Below, in pieces: positions 8,179-13,869 of a stretch of DNA of 31,777 nucleotides. The notes beneath the pieces were generated by a model. It ran no database searches. It was not told the DNA's origin and saw only the letters and a program-made list of their open reading frames with translations. The translations under genes and the position numbers were made by a program. Each line of letters opens with the position of its first letter. Position 1 is the first letter of the stretch. The DNA is taken from NCBI GenBank assembly GCA_029850565.1, contig JARCRR010000155.1:1-31777 (forward strand). Reading direction: 5' to 3'. This DNA is from Gallionella sp. (GTDB taxonomy: Bacteria; Pseudomonadota; Gammaproteobacteria; Burkholderiales; Gallionellaceae).

Positions 8179-8384
8179 CTTTTTTCTCCCAATTTGATAG
8201 GGTCTTCGTCATCCAGCGCCATAGCGGCCTGGGATTCGAATCTTTCCTTGTTGGACGGCCGGAACACCATGACATAGGTGACTACCATACCGACCGCCGC
8301 GACCAAGAGGAAGAAGACTCCCAGCCAGTCGTTCGTCGTCATGGCTTGCACATCCATGCCAAAGTATTCCAACAGTTTAATCAC
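8175..8384 (-). CDS. ccoQ: CcoQ/FixQ, small cbb3 oxidase subunit
   Basis: A 69-aa protein with one membrane helix at about residues 21-42, then a charged cytoplasmic tail containing VFRPSNKERFE, typical of CcoQ (helix followed by a short basic/acidic tail). CcoQ stabilises the core complex, especially in the presence of oxygen. It overlaps ccoO by 8 bp and ccoP by 4 bp. The N-terminus is about 15 residues longer than many CcoQ proteins. An internal ATG at codon 15 could be the real start, but the first ATG fits the overlap pattern. Confidence 0.88.
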   Translation of the reverse strand: MIKLLEYFGMDVQAMTTNDWLGVFFLLVAAVGMVVTYVMVFRPSNKERFESQAAMALDDEDPIKLGEKR

Positions 8385-9174
8385 GGTAGTTCACACCTTC
8401 TTCGAACTTGACGTGATTGCCCAGCCCTTGCAGGTAGGTGATCAGCGCGTCCATGTCAGTCTTACCTTCCAGCTCAGCGGCCGCACCAGCGATGTACTCG
8501 TCGGTGTAGATTGTCTTAGGCACTGGGTTGAACGGCATGATGGTCATGACTTTGAGCGTTTGCACGGTTTCTTCAACATTCACTGGCTTGTTTTCCAACC
8601 AGAAATAGTTCGGCATAACGGACTCAGGAACGACTTCACGTGGATATTTCAGATGGCGGCGATGCCATTCATCCGAATACTTGCCACCCAAACGAGCCAA
8701 GTCAGGACCAGTACGTTTGGAACCCCATTGGTAAGTGTGGTCGTACATCGACTCTTCAGCGATGGAGTAGTGACCATAACGATCCTTCTCATCGCGGAAC
8801 GGACGAATCATCTGCGAGTGGCAAAGGAAGCAGCCTTCACGGATGAACACGTTACGACCAGCCGTTTCCAATGCTTTGTAAGGACGCACGCCATCGCCTG
8901 GTTGCCAGTCATTCAGCGTCTTGTGTGCTGAAGTCGCCGGATTCCAGATGATCTTGTCCATCGGGATCACATTGCCATTGGCATCTTTGTGTTGCGTGTT
9001 GTTACAAGTGGGATCGTTCTGGCACATCGCCGTATTTGGCAGATAGAACAGAGGAACGATTTCCACGATACCGCCGATCGCCACAGCGATCGCGGTCATA
9101 ACAAACATCAGGAGTGTGCTACGTTCGATCTTGTCCTGAAATTTTGTCGAATAAAGTGTGTCGTGATCAGACAT
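8377..9174 (-). CDS. ccoO: CcoO, monoheme cytochrome c subunit of cbb3 oxidase
   Basis: A 265-aa membrane-anchored cytochrome c that passes electrons from CcoP to CcoN. It has one N-terminal helix (about residues 19-45) and the heme motif CFLCH (115-119) within the family-typical REGCFLCHSQMIRPF. A likely axial Met is in VPESVMPNY. Compared with many CcoO proteins (about 200-245 aa) there is an extra stretch at residues 50-95, with C51 and C57 and Asn-rich sequence, between the helix and the heme domain. GGAGTGACAAC precedes the ATG. The gene starts 11 bp after ccoN. Confidence 0.97.
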   Translation of the reverse strand: MSDHDTLYSTKFQDKIERSTLLMFVMTAIAVAIGGIVEIVPLFYLPNTAMCQNDPTCNNTQHKDANGNVIPMDKIIWNPATSAHKTLNDWQPGDGVRPYKALETAGRNVFIREGCFLCHSQMIRPFRDEKDRYGHYSIAEESMYDHTYQWGSKRTGPDLARLGGKYSDEWHRRHLKYPREVVPESVMPNYFWLENKPVNVEETVQTLKVMTIMPFNPVPKTIYTDEYIAGAAAELEGKTDMDALITYLQGLGNHVKFEEGVNYRD

Positions 9175-9185
9175 GTTGTCACTCC

Positions 9186-10619
9186 TTATGCGTTAGCCGG
9201 AACACCGTTAGCACTGCGCGCCGCACTTGCTGTGCGCACAGTCATCACGATGTTGTAGAGAGCGATCCAAGTACCGATGTTGAAGATCAGGCCGCCGATA
9301 GCGCGCATCGCGTAGTACGGATGCATTGCGGAAACCGATTCAACGAAGGTATAGGTCAGTGTGCCGTACTCGTCGTAGTCGCGCCACATCAGGCCCTGCA
9401 TGATGCCAGAGACCCACATCGCAACAACGTAAACCACGGTACCGATGGTCGCCAACCAGAAGTGGACGTTCACCAGACCTTCGGAGTACATCTTCTCTAC
9501 GCCCCACAGCTTTTTAACCATGTGGTACATCGCGCCGTAGGCAACCATCGCCATCCAGCCCAACGCGCCAGAGTGAACGTGACCAACCGTCCAGTCAGTG
9601 TAGTGAGACAGAGCATTCACAGTCTTGATGGACATCACTGGGCCTTCGAAGGTGGACATAGCGTAGAACGCCAGAGCCACAACCAAGAAGCGCAAGATGT
9701 AGTCGGTACGCAATTTGTCCCATGCACCGGACAAAGTCATCATACCGTTCATCGCACCGCCCCAGGATGGGATGATCATCGCCAGAGAAACTGCGGCACC
9801 AAGGGAGCCAGTCCAGTCAGGCAATGCTGTGTATTGCAGGTGGTGCGCGCCCAACCAAACGTAACCGAAAGACAGGGCCCAGAAGTGCAGCACAGACAAA
9901 CGATACGAGAACACTGGTTTGCCAGCTTGCTTAGGAACGAAGTAATACATGATGGCCAAGAAGCCGCCAGTCAAGTAGAAACCCACCGCATTGTGACCCC
10001 ACCACCATTGGATCATAGCGTCTTGTACGCCAGAGTAGATGGAGAAGGAATTAGTCATGCTGACAGGGATCGCCATGCTGTTCACAACGTGCAGATACGT
10101 GATCATCACGATCATGCCCATGGTGAACCAGTTCGACACATAGATATGCGATGTCCTGCGGATGCCGATGGTCATGATGTAGTTGAAACCGTACATCAGC
10201 CATACAACCGCGATCGCGATATCGATCGGCCATTCCAACTCAGCGTATTCCTTGCCGGAAGTCCAACCCAGAGGCAAGGTGACCACTGCGGAAACGATGA
10301 TCAGATTCCAACCGATGAACGTCGCCCATGCCAGCTTGTTGCTCCACAGAGCAGTCGAGCCGGTACGTTGAACGATGTAGAAACCTGTTGCCATCAGCGC
10401 ACAACCACCGAACGCAAAAATCACCGCGTTGGTATGCAATGGACGCAAACGACCGAATGTGATCCATTCGAGGTCAAAGTTTAAGAACGGCCACGCCAAT
10501 TCGGATGCAACATACACACCGATGAGTGTACCTACTACTGCATAAATGGCGGCGGCGATGGTAAACCAACGCACTACCTCCATGTCGTACTTTACTGGTG
10601 TCGCTTGAGTAGCTGCCAC
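9186..10619 (-). CDS. ccoN: CcoN, catalytic subunit I of cbb3-type cytochrome oxidase
   Basis: A 477-aa, 12-helix heme-copper oxidase subunit that reduces oxygen to water with high affinity and pumps protons. Metal ligands fall two residues after the Pseudomonas stutzeri positions I recall: H62 and H349 for low-spin heme b, H347 for heme b3, and H209, H259 and H260 for CuB, with Y253 as the likely cross-linked tyrosine. Start choice: GTG at 10619 follows a strong GGAGGAG ribosome site and gives the normal family length. An open frame continues upstream to 10787, but that part is leader RNA and shows no CcoN similarity. First gene of ccoNOQP, with an FNR-type promoter upstream. Confidence 0.97.
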   Translation of the reverse strand: MAATQATPVKYDMEVVRWFTIAAAIYAVVGTLIGVYVASELAWPFLNFDLEWITFGRLRPLHTNAVIFAFGGCALMATGFYIVQRTGSTALWSNKLAWATFIGWNLIIVSAVVTLPLGWTSGKEYAELEWPIDIAIAVVWLMYGFNYIMTIGIRRTSHIYVSNWFTMGMIVMITYLHVVNSMAIPVSMTNSFSIYSGVQDAMIQWWWGHNAVGFYLTGGFLAIMYYFVPKQAGKPVFSYRLSVLHFWALSFGYVWLGAHHLQYTALPDWTGSLGAAVSLAMIIPSWGGAMNGMMTLSGAWDKLRTDYILRFLVVALAFYAMSTFEGPVMSIKTVNALSHYTDWTVGHVHSGALGWMAMVAYGAMYHMVKKLWGVEKMYSEGLVNVHFWLATIGTVVYVVAMWVSGIMQGLMWRDYDEYGTLTYTFVESVSAMHPYYAMRAIGGLIFNIGTWIALYNIVMTVRTASAARSANGVPANA

Positions 10620-10816
10620 AGTAATCTCCTCCCCAGAGCAAGTTAAAAAACCAATGCGCCCAGCAAACCAATAATCCGGATATGCAAGACGCACCCTTTT
10701 ACTACCTATTTCTAAAGCGCGGCAAATTGTCGCAGTGCTTCGACGACAAGTAAAGCCAAAACTAGTTCCCCACCCGTCATACCCCACTAAAACTGTCGGG
10801 ATGGCGCAGCCAGAGT

Positions 10817-10829
10817 GAGGCGGATACTA
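10817..10829 (-). promoter_or_regulatory. ccoN promoter -10 region and predicted transcription start
   Basis: TAGTAT on the minus strand (10829-10824) matches the -10 consensus at 4 of 6 positions. It gives a predicted start near 10817, about 41.5 bp from the centre of the FNR box at 10858.5, the standard class II activator geometry. The resulting leader is about 198 nt, long for an oxidase operon, with no clear riboswitch. Confidence 0.6.
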
Positions 10830-10851
10830 GGGAATATTCCCGATGGGCATT

Positions 10852-10865
10852 TTGACTTATGTCAA
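10852..10865. promoter_or_regulatory. FNR-family box of the ccoNOQP operon
   Basis: TTGACTTATGTCAA is a perfect 5+5 dyad with a 4-bp spacer, in the TTGAY-N4-RTCAA form used by FNR, ANR and FixK proteins. It differs from the hemN-fnr box at one left-arm base (C for T). Position -41.5 to the predicted start suggests direct activation by the FNR encoded at 294-1013. Confidence 0.82.
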
Positions 10866-10881
10866 AAACCGCTTAGCGGTT
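10864..10881 (-). terminator. Terminator of the split tRNA-Gly transcript
   Basis: On the minus strand AACCGC-TAA-GCGGTT is followed by TTT. The stem occupies 10867-10881, 26 bp after the tRNA 3' end. The T-run merges into the first bases of the ccoN FNR box, so terminator and operator overlap by 2 bp. It would insulate ccoN from tRNA/intron transcription. Confidence 0.75.
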
Positions 10882-10906
10882 ATACCGCCGAACGGAGCAA
10901 GGAGAT

Positions 10907-10937
10907 TTGGAGCGGGTGAAGGGGATCGAACCCTCGT
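10907..10937. repeat. 31-bp direct repeat, copy 1 (tRNA-Gly 3' end, split gene)
   Basis: This 31-bp segment (from TTGGAGCGGG to CCCTCGT on the plus strand) is identical to 12715-12745. It is the T arm, acceptor 3' strand and CCA of the two tRNA-Gly genes plus one flanking T. It resembles attL/attR of a tRNA-integrated island, but the intervening DNA is an intron, not an integrase element. Confidence 0.9.
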
Positions 10938-10942
10938 ATGCA

Positions 10943-10980
10943 GGAGGGTAAGGAGGCGACCTCACGGCCACCCCCTCCCC
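10943..10980 (-). ncRNA. Group II intron domain VI with branch-point A
   Basis: The 38-nt element has an outer 6-bp stem GGAGGG/CCCTCC ending at the splice site, an inner GGCC/GGTC stem capped by GTGA (a GNRA loop), and an unpaired A at 10949. That A is the seventh base from the intron end, the usual branch position. TTA (10983-10981) joins it to domain V. Confidence 0.85.
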
Positions 10981-10983
10981 TAA

Positions 10984-11017
10984 GAACCGAACGTGCAAGT
11001 TTCCCTGCATTCGGCTC
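10984..11017 (-). ncRNA. Group II intron domain V (catalytic hairpin)
   Basis: Exactly 34 nt, beginning GAGCCGAATG and ending CACGTTCGGTTC, close to the bacterial domain V consensus. The catalytic AGC triad is intact at positions 2-4, and the distal stem has a GNRA-like GAAA loop. This is the most diagnostic RNA element of the intron. Confidence 0.95.
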
Positions 11018-11065
11018 AAGCAACCCTGAAACACTGCCCAATGAAGAGCAATGCCAGCGGGGTCG

Positions 11066-12700
11066 TTACTCGTTTACGTGATGCTGTTGATGACAATTCG
11101 GGTGCAGCAACTCCAGATTCGAGAGCACATCCGAACCTCCGCGAGACCGTTTGACCCGATGGTGTAAATGCCACCCCGTGTCGCGCGTAATCTTTTGAAG
11201 ACAGATTGGGCAAAGCCCTTCCTGCCACCACCACAACCAACGTAGTTTTCTGCGTCCTTCGAGCGCCATATCCATCTTGCGGGCGAGCCGCTTGGTGAAA
11301 TACTCGTCGAACGCCGGGTCATAAGGATTCGCTTCTGCTTGCACCTTGATATGAGCCCGTTTCCGGAACTCACCCAGGATGGGAAAAATCCTCTCCTTCT
11401 CGGCAAAGCGCCAATCGCGCCCCTTGGAACTCACGAAGTAACGCTGTTTGACCCATCGCTTCCCCTTGTTAGGGTGACGACGAACCGCCCAACGCCACAA
11501 CATTTGCCAGATCAAGTGATCGCATTTAGCGAAGGTGCGCGTCGCCATTTGGCTTCGATGATAGTTTGCCCAGCCGCGAATCATCGGCATGAGTTTGTCT
11601 ATCACCTTTTCCTGTTTGGCAGTTCGCATTGCCCCCAGTGTTTCACGCAACTTGGTCATGAATGCTTTGACGTTTTTCGTCGAAGGCCGCGTGAGCAACA
11701 TCCGATTGAACCGCCTTACATTCCACCCCAGAAAGTCGAACCCTTCCGTCACATGAGTGATGGTGGTTTTCGTCTCCGAGAGAACCAAGCCTCTTGCGGC
11801 CAGAAACTGCACCACCAAAGGTTTGACCCGCTCCTCCAACAACTCTCGTGAGCTGCCAGTAATTACGAAGTCATCCGCGTAACGCACCAAATGGACTTTC
11901 GCCTCACGTGCCTGCCGGACTGTGTGAAACAGCCCTTCGAGCTCGCGCTGCAATCCATCGAGTGCCATGTTTGCCAACACCGGAGAAATGATGCCACCTT
12001 GCGGTGTCCCGGCATTGGTTGGGAACAACTTTCCCATCTCTATAAACCCCGCTTTCAGCCACTTCCTTAGGATGCCTCTGTCCATACAGACGTTGGCCGC
12101 CAGCCAGTCATGACTGATGTTGTCAAAACACCCCTTGATGTCGCCCTCAAGCACCCACTGCGGCGACGCTTTTCGTCCAAGCGCATTTCGCACTTGTTCA
12201 ATGGCATCGGCAGTTGAGCGCTCACGGCGGAAGCCGTATGAGTGCGAATCTCCGGTTGTCTCGGCGACAGGATCTAGTGCGAGTAGGTGCAACGCCTGCA
12301 TCGCCCGGTCGCGCATGGTTGGAATGCCCAGTGGGCGCTTGTCACCATTTGCTTTGGGGATATAGATACGTCGCAGCGGTAACGGTCTGTATCTCTTGCT
12401 ACCGAGACCCAGGACTGCTTCCCACTTTTCTTCTGGAGTGCTCCAAGTTTTACCATCTACACCCGGAGTTTTCCGACCACGGTTTTCCGTCACCCGCTTC
12501 ACAGCCAATGCTTTCGCACTAGTGGATTGGGTTAGGAGCCGTTGCAGAGAGCGGGCTTTACGCCACTCGCCTGCTTTTACCGCTTTCGCGATTCGCGTCT
12601 GTAACCTCGCAACAGATTGGTGTGCATCGGACCAATGAATCTGGTGCCAACTGTGCCAGCCTGCGGAGGCAACATCGCCGTTTTGATACCTAGCGTCCAT
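11066..12700 (-). CDS. ltrA: Group II intron-encoded reverse transcriptase-maturase with HNH endonuclease
   Basis: A 544-aa intact intron protein that assists splicing and drives retrohoming. RT blocks: RIYIPKANGDKRPLGIP (about 111-127), GDIKGCFDNI (186-195, catalytic Asp), GTPQGG (231-236) and YADD (274-277, catalytic Asp pair). A maturase X domain follows (IRGWANYHR at about 374-382). The C-terminal HNH nuclease has CPIC (497-500), HLHH (511-514) and HPNCH (533-537). RT and nuclease residues all look intact, so the element may be mobile. Start choice: ATG at 12700 follows GGAGG with a 5-nt spacer. An upstream open frame to 12817 only translates the internal tRNA. The ribosome site lies in the 15 nt between the tRNA 3' end and the ATG. 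Confidence 0.94.
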   Translation of the reverse strand: MDARYQNGDVASAGWHSWHQIHWSDAHQSVARLQTRIAKAVKAGEWRKARSLQRLLTQSTSAKALAVKRVTENRGRKTPGVDGKTWSTPEEKWEAVLGLGSKRYRPLPLRRIYIPKANGDKRPLGIPTMRDRAMQALHLLALDPVAETTGDSHSYGFRRERSTADAIEQVRNALGRKASPQWVLEGDIKGCFDNISHDWLAANVCMDRGILRKWLKAGFIEMGKLFPTNAGTPQGGIISPVLANMALDGLQRELEGLFHTVRQAREAKVHLVRYADDFVITGSSRELLEERVKPLVVQFLAARGLVLSETKTTITHVTEGFDFLGWNVRRFNRMLLTRPSTKNVKAFMTKLRETLGAMRTAKQEKVIDKLMPMIRGWANYHRSQMATRTFAKCDHLIWQMLWRWAVRRHPNKGKRWVKQRYFVSSKGRDWRFAEKERIFPILGEFRKRAHIKVQAEANPYDPAFDEYFTKRLARKMDMALEGRRKLRWLWWWQEGLCPICLQKITRDTGWHLHHRVKRSRGGSDVLSNLELLHPNCHQQHHVNE

Positions 12701-12714
12701 ATCAACCTCCGATA

Positions 12715-12745
12715 TTGGAGCGGGTGAAGGGGATCGAACCCTCGT
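12715..12745. repeat. 31-bp direct repeat, copy 2 (tRNA-Gly 3' end, intron-borne gene)
   Basis: Identical to 10907-10937. It covers the 3' end of the intact internal tRNA-Gly. The two copies are 1,808 bp apart in the same orientation, so recombination between them could delete the intron ORF and rebuild a tRNA 3' half. Confidence 0.9.
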
Positions 12746-12789
12746 CGTAGGCTTGGGAAGCCTCTGCTCTACCATTGAGCTACACCCGC
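12716..12789 (-). tRNA. Intact tRNA-Gly(CCC) carried inside the group II intron
   Basis: A 74-nt cloverleaf with encoded CCA: acceptor GCGGGTG/CACCCGC, D stem GCTC/GAGC, anticodon loop TTCCCAA (anticodon CCC), T stem GAGGG/CCCTT, discriminator T. The anticodon stem is GAGGC/GCCTA, with a G27-A43 mismatch at its base. It differs from the spliced split tRNA at 10 of 74 positions, including a compensated D-stem pair (C11-G24 versus T11-A24), so it is a diverged isodecoder rather than a fresh duplicate. It lies between the intron's structural 5' domains and its ORF, in domain IV. A TATTAT at 12833-12828 is a possible -10, but promoter evidence is weak. Confidence 0.95.
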
Positions 12790-13557
12790 GTAATCCCGAA
12801 GGGAATAGACGCATCACCCCCTAGGGGATAATACATCCATCCCCGTTGGGTACGATTTACAGACCTGTCTCGCGACAGATCACCTAGTGGAAGTCTGCAC
12901 GCTTTCGCGTTAGGGCGATCATTTCATCCCCTATCTGCGCCACTACAGCACAGCATTCGCTTTTTCCACTTTCCTCTACCCACTATGGTATCGGACGACC
13001 TTGCGGTCGCCTTTGTCCGCCAGATAGGCCGGACACCCTATTGGGCTTACCACGTTCCGCACAAGTAACAAGAGTTGGGAAGGTTCCGCCTTTTCGCCGG
13101 TGATCGTATGTCAGCGTATTTGCACCAAGCAAACAAATAACCGATCACGTGCCATTTTGGCCAGAGCCCGATACTACAAGTTGCGTTTGGCTCTACAAGC
13201 TTGACGACGTTTAACAGCGGTTCACATTACGTTAACCATCCAACTCAGCCTAGTGCCTCATCCGGGTGCAACTCCCGAAATCACACCAAACCCCTCGCGG
13301 GGCTTGATATACCCCGTAAGGTGGCTACATTGTCAGAGCGCTTAGCACCCCACCGTTACCAGTGGCGCACTGCTCCTAGACTACGAGGGGCTGAACCCTC
13401 GGTTTTGTCCACTCCAAAATACAACCTTGAAATGTCAAAACAATTACTTATGCAGCTTTCGCCGCGTTCGCAGTCTTTCCGGTGTTCTGGGTCGACTGCT
13501 GTTTAAATGCTAGGCAATTAAAGTCCTAGCGGTAATAACGCACGACTCGTGTCGCAC
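12790..13557 (-). ncRNA. Group II intron domains I-III (structured, non-coding)
   Basis: These 768 nt hold no convincing gene on either strand. They include the GTGCG 5' end, EBS and other base-paired elements, and small hairpins such as TCCC-TTCG-GGA near 12791-12803. Candidate EBS2 AAGCT is at 13202-13198 and EBS1 GCTTGG at 13130-13125. I cannot draw the full fold by eye. The identity rests on the boundaries, pairing candidates and downstream domains V and VI. Confidence 0.8.
13125..13130 (-). other. Candidate EBS1 of the group II intron
   Basis: GCTTGG on the minus strand is an exact complement of the last six bases of exon 1 (CCAAGC). A possible EBS2, AAGCT (13202-13198), lies 72 nt 5' of it and complements AGCTT in the exon just upstream. 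Order and spacing fit EBS2-EBS1. A chance 6-mer match in this length is not negligible. Confidence 0.55.
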
Positions 13558-13617
13558 GCTTGGGAAGCTGCCGTTCTACCATTGAACTACACCCGCATAT
13601 AGTAGAATGCGGCGCGG

Positions 13618-13623
13618 ATTCTA
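13618..13623 (-). promoter_or_regulatory. Promoter -10 of split tRNA-Gly
   Basis: TAGAAT on the minus strand is followed by a GC-rich discriminator (CCGCGCCGC), typical of stringently controlled stable-RNA promoters. The predicted start near 13611 leaves a 15-nt tRNA leader. The -35 is weak. This promoter overlaps the region just upstream of thiS. Confidence 0.5.
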
Positions 13624-13643
13624 ACACGGGCAATTTGAACAAA

Positions 13644-13847
13644 GTGATCACCCTTACCATCAACGGCGCATCTCGCCAATTCCGAACAAACCTCACTGTC
13701 GCCGCGCTTATTGAAGAGATGGGGTTGGCGGGCAAACGTATCGCCCTTGAGCGAAACGGGGAAATCGTGCCGCGCGGCACATTCGTCACACAGACTTTGG
13801 TCGATGGCGACAAACTCGAAGTCGTTGTCGCGGTAGGCGGTGGCTAA
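13644..13847 (+). CDS. thiS: ThiS, sulfur carrier protein for thiamine thiazole synthesis
   Basis: A 67-aa ubiquitin-like sulfur carrier. Its C-terminal Gly-Gly is adenylated and thiocarboxylated, then donates sulfur to the thiazole ring with ThiG. The protein begins VITLTINGASRQF and ends VVVAVGGG, both typical. The GTG at 13644 is chosen because it aligns with the usual N-terminus; a TTG three codons earlier (13635) is possible. No strong ribosome site is seen for either. The open frame continues upstream to 13560, but that part only translates the antisense of the tRNA. The gene lies 22 bp before thiG, and its 5' side is divergent from the tRNA. Confidence 0.9.
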   Translation: MITLTINGASRQFRTNLTVAALIEEMGLAGKRIALERNGEIVPRGTFVTQTLVDGDKLEVVVAVGGG

Positions 13848-13869
13848 AACATCAATCAGGGACACAACC

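Larger units (their letters stand above)
10943..13557 (-). mobile_element. Group II intron (2,615 nt) in tRNA-Gly, with RT-HNH ORF and an internal tRNA-Gly
   Basis: The 5' boundary on the minus strand is GTGCG, the group II consensus, directly after the exon base C at 13558. About 770 nt of RNA (domains I-III) precede an internal tRNA gene (12789-12716) and the ORF (12700-11066). After the ORF come about 48 nt of domain IV, a 34-nt domain V (11017-10984) and a 38-nt domain VI (10980-10943) with a bulged A seven bases from the 3' end. A 6-nt EBS1 candidate (13130-13125) pairs perfectly with the exon's last six bases. Removing exactly this segment restores a perfect 74-nt tRNA, which fixes both ends. 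The 3' end is CC where AY is usual. Confidence 0.92.
10908..13596 (-). tRNA. Split tRNA-Gly(CCC), interrupted by a group II intron
   Basis: Exon 1 is 13596-13558 (39 nt) and exon 2 is 10942-10908 (35 nt), both on the minus strand. Joined, they make a 74-nt tRNA: 7-bp acceptor (GCGGGTG/CACCCGC), D stem GTTC/GAAC, a fully paired anticodon stem GCAGC/GCTGC with loop TTCCCAA (anticodon CCC), T stem GAGGG/CCCTT, discriminator T and encoded CCA. The break is inside the 3' side of the anticodon stem (GC|TGC). Neither exon can fold into a complete tRNA alone, so function requires splicing. A TAGAAT -10 with a GC-rich discriminator lies upstream at 13623-13618. Confidence 0.93.

Noticed and set aside
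9114..10484. 456-codon open frame on the plus strand
   Set aside because: Antisense shadow of ccoO and ccoN, His/Arg/Asp-rich with no domain.
10712..10780. 22-codon leader peptide in the ccoN leader
   Set aside because: The ribosome site is poorly spaced, and a hydrophobic short frame can occur by chance. Kept only as a remark.
10620..10787. CcoN start at 10787 (56 extra codons)
   Set aside because: The extension has no CcoN similarity. GTG at 10619 has GGAGGAG upstream and gives metal ligands at the expected positions.
10908..12745. tRNA-integrated genomic island with attL/attR (31-bp repeat at a tRNA 3' end)
   Set aside because: No integrase or cargo. The DNA between the repeats is a group II intron ORF and domains V-VI, and the tRNA reconstruction places the intron boundaries inside the anticodon stem.
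12701..12817. N-terminal extension of the intron protein (39 extra codons)
   Set aside because: The residues translate the internal tRNA-Gly gene (a known false-annotation pattern), and the ATG at 12700 has a strong ribosome site.
13201..13506. 101-codon plus-strand frame in the intron
   Set aside because: Lies in intron domain I, has no ribosome site or recognisable domain; translates structured RNA in antisense.
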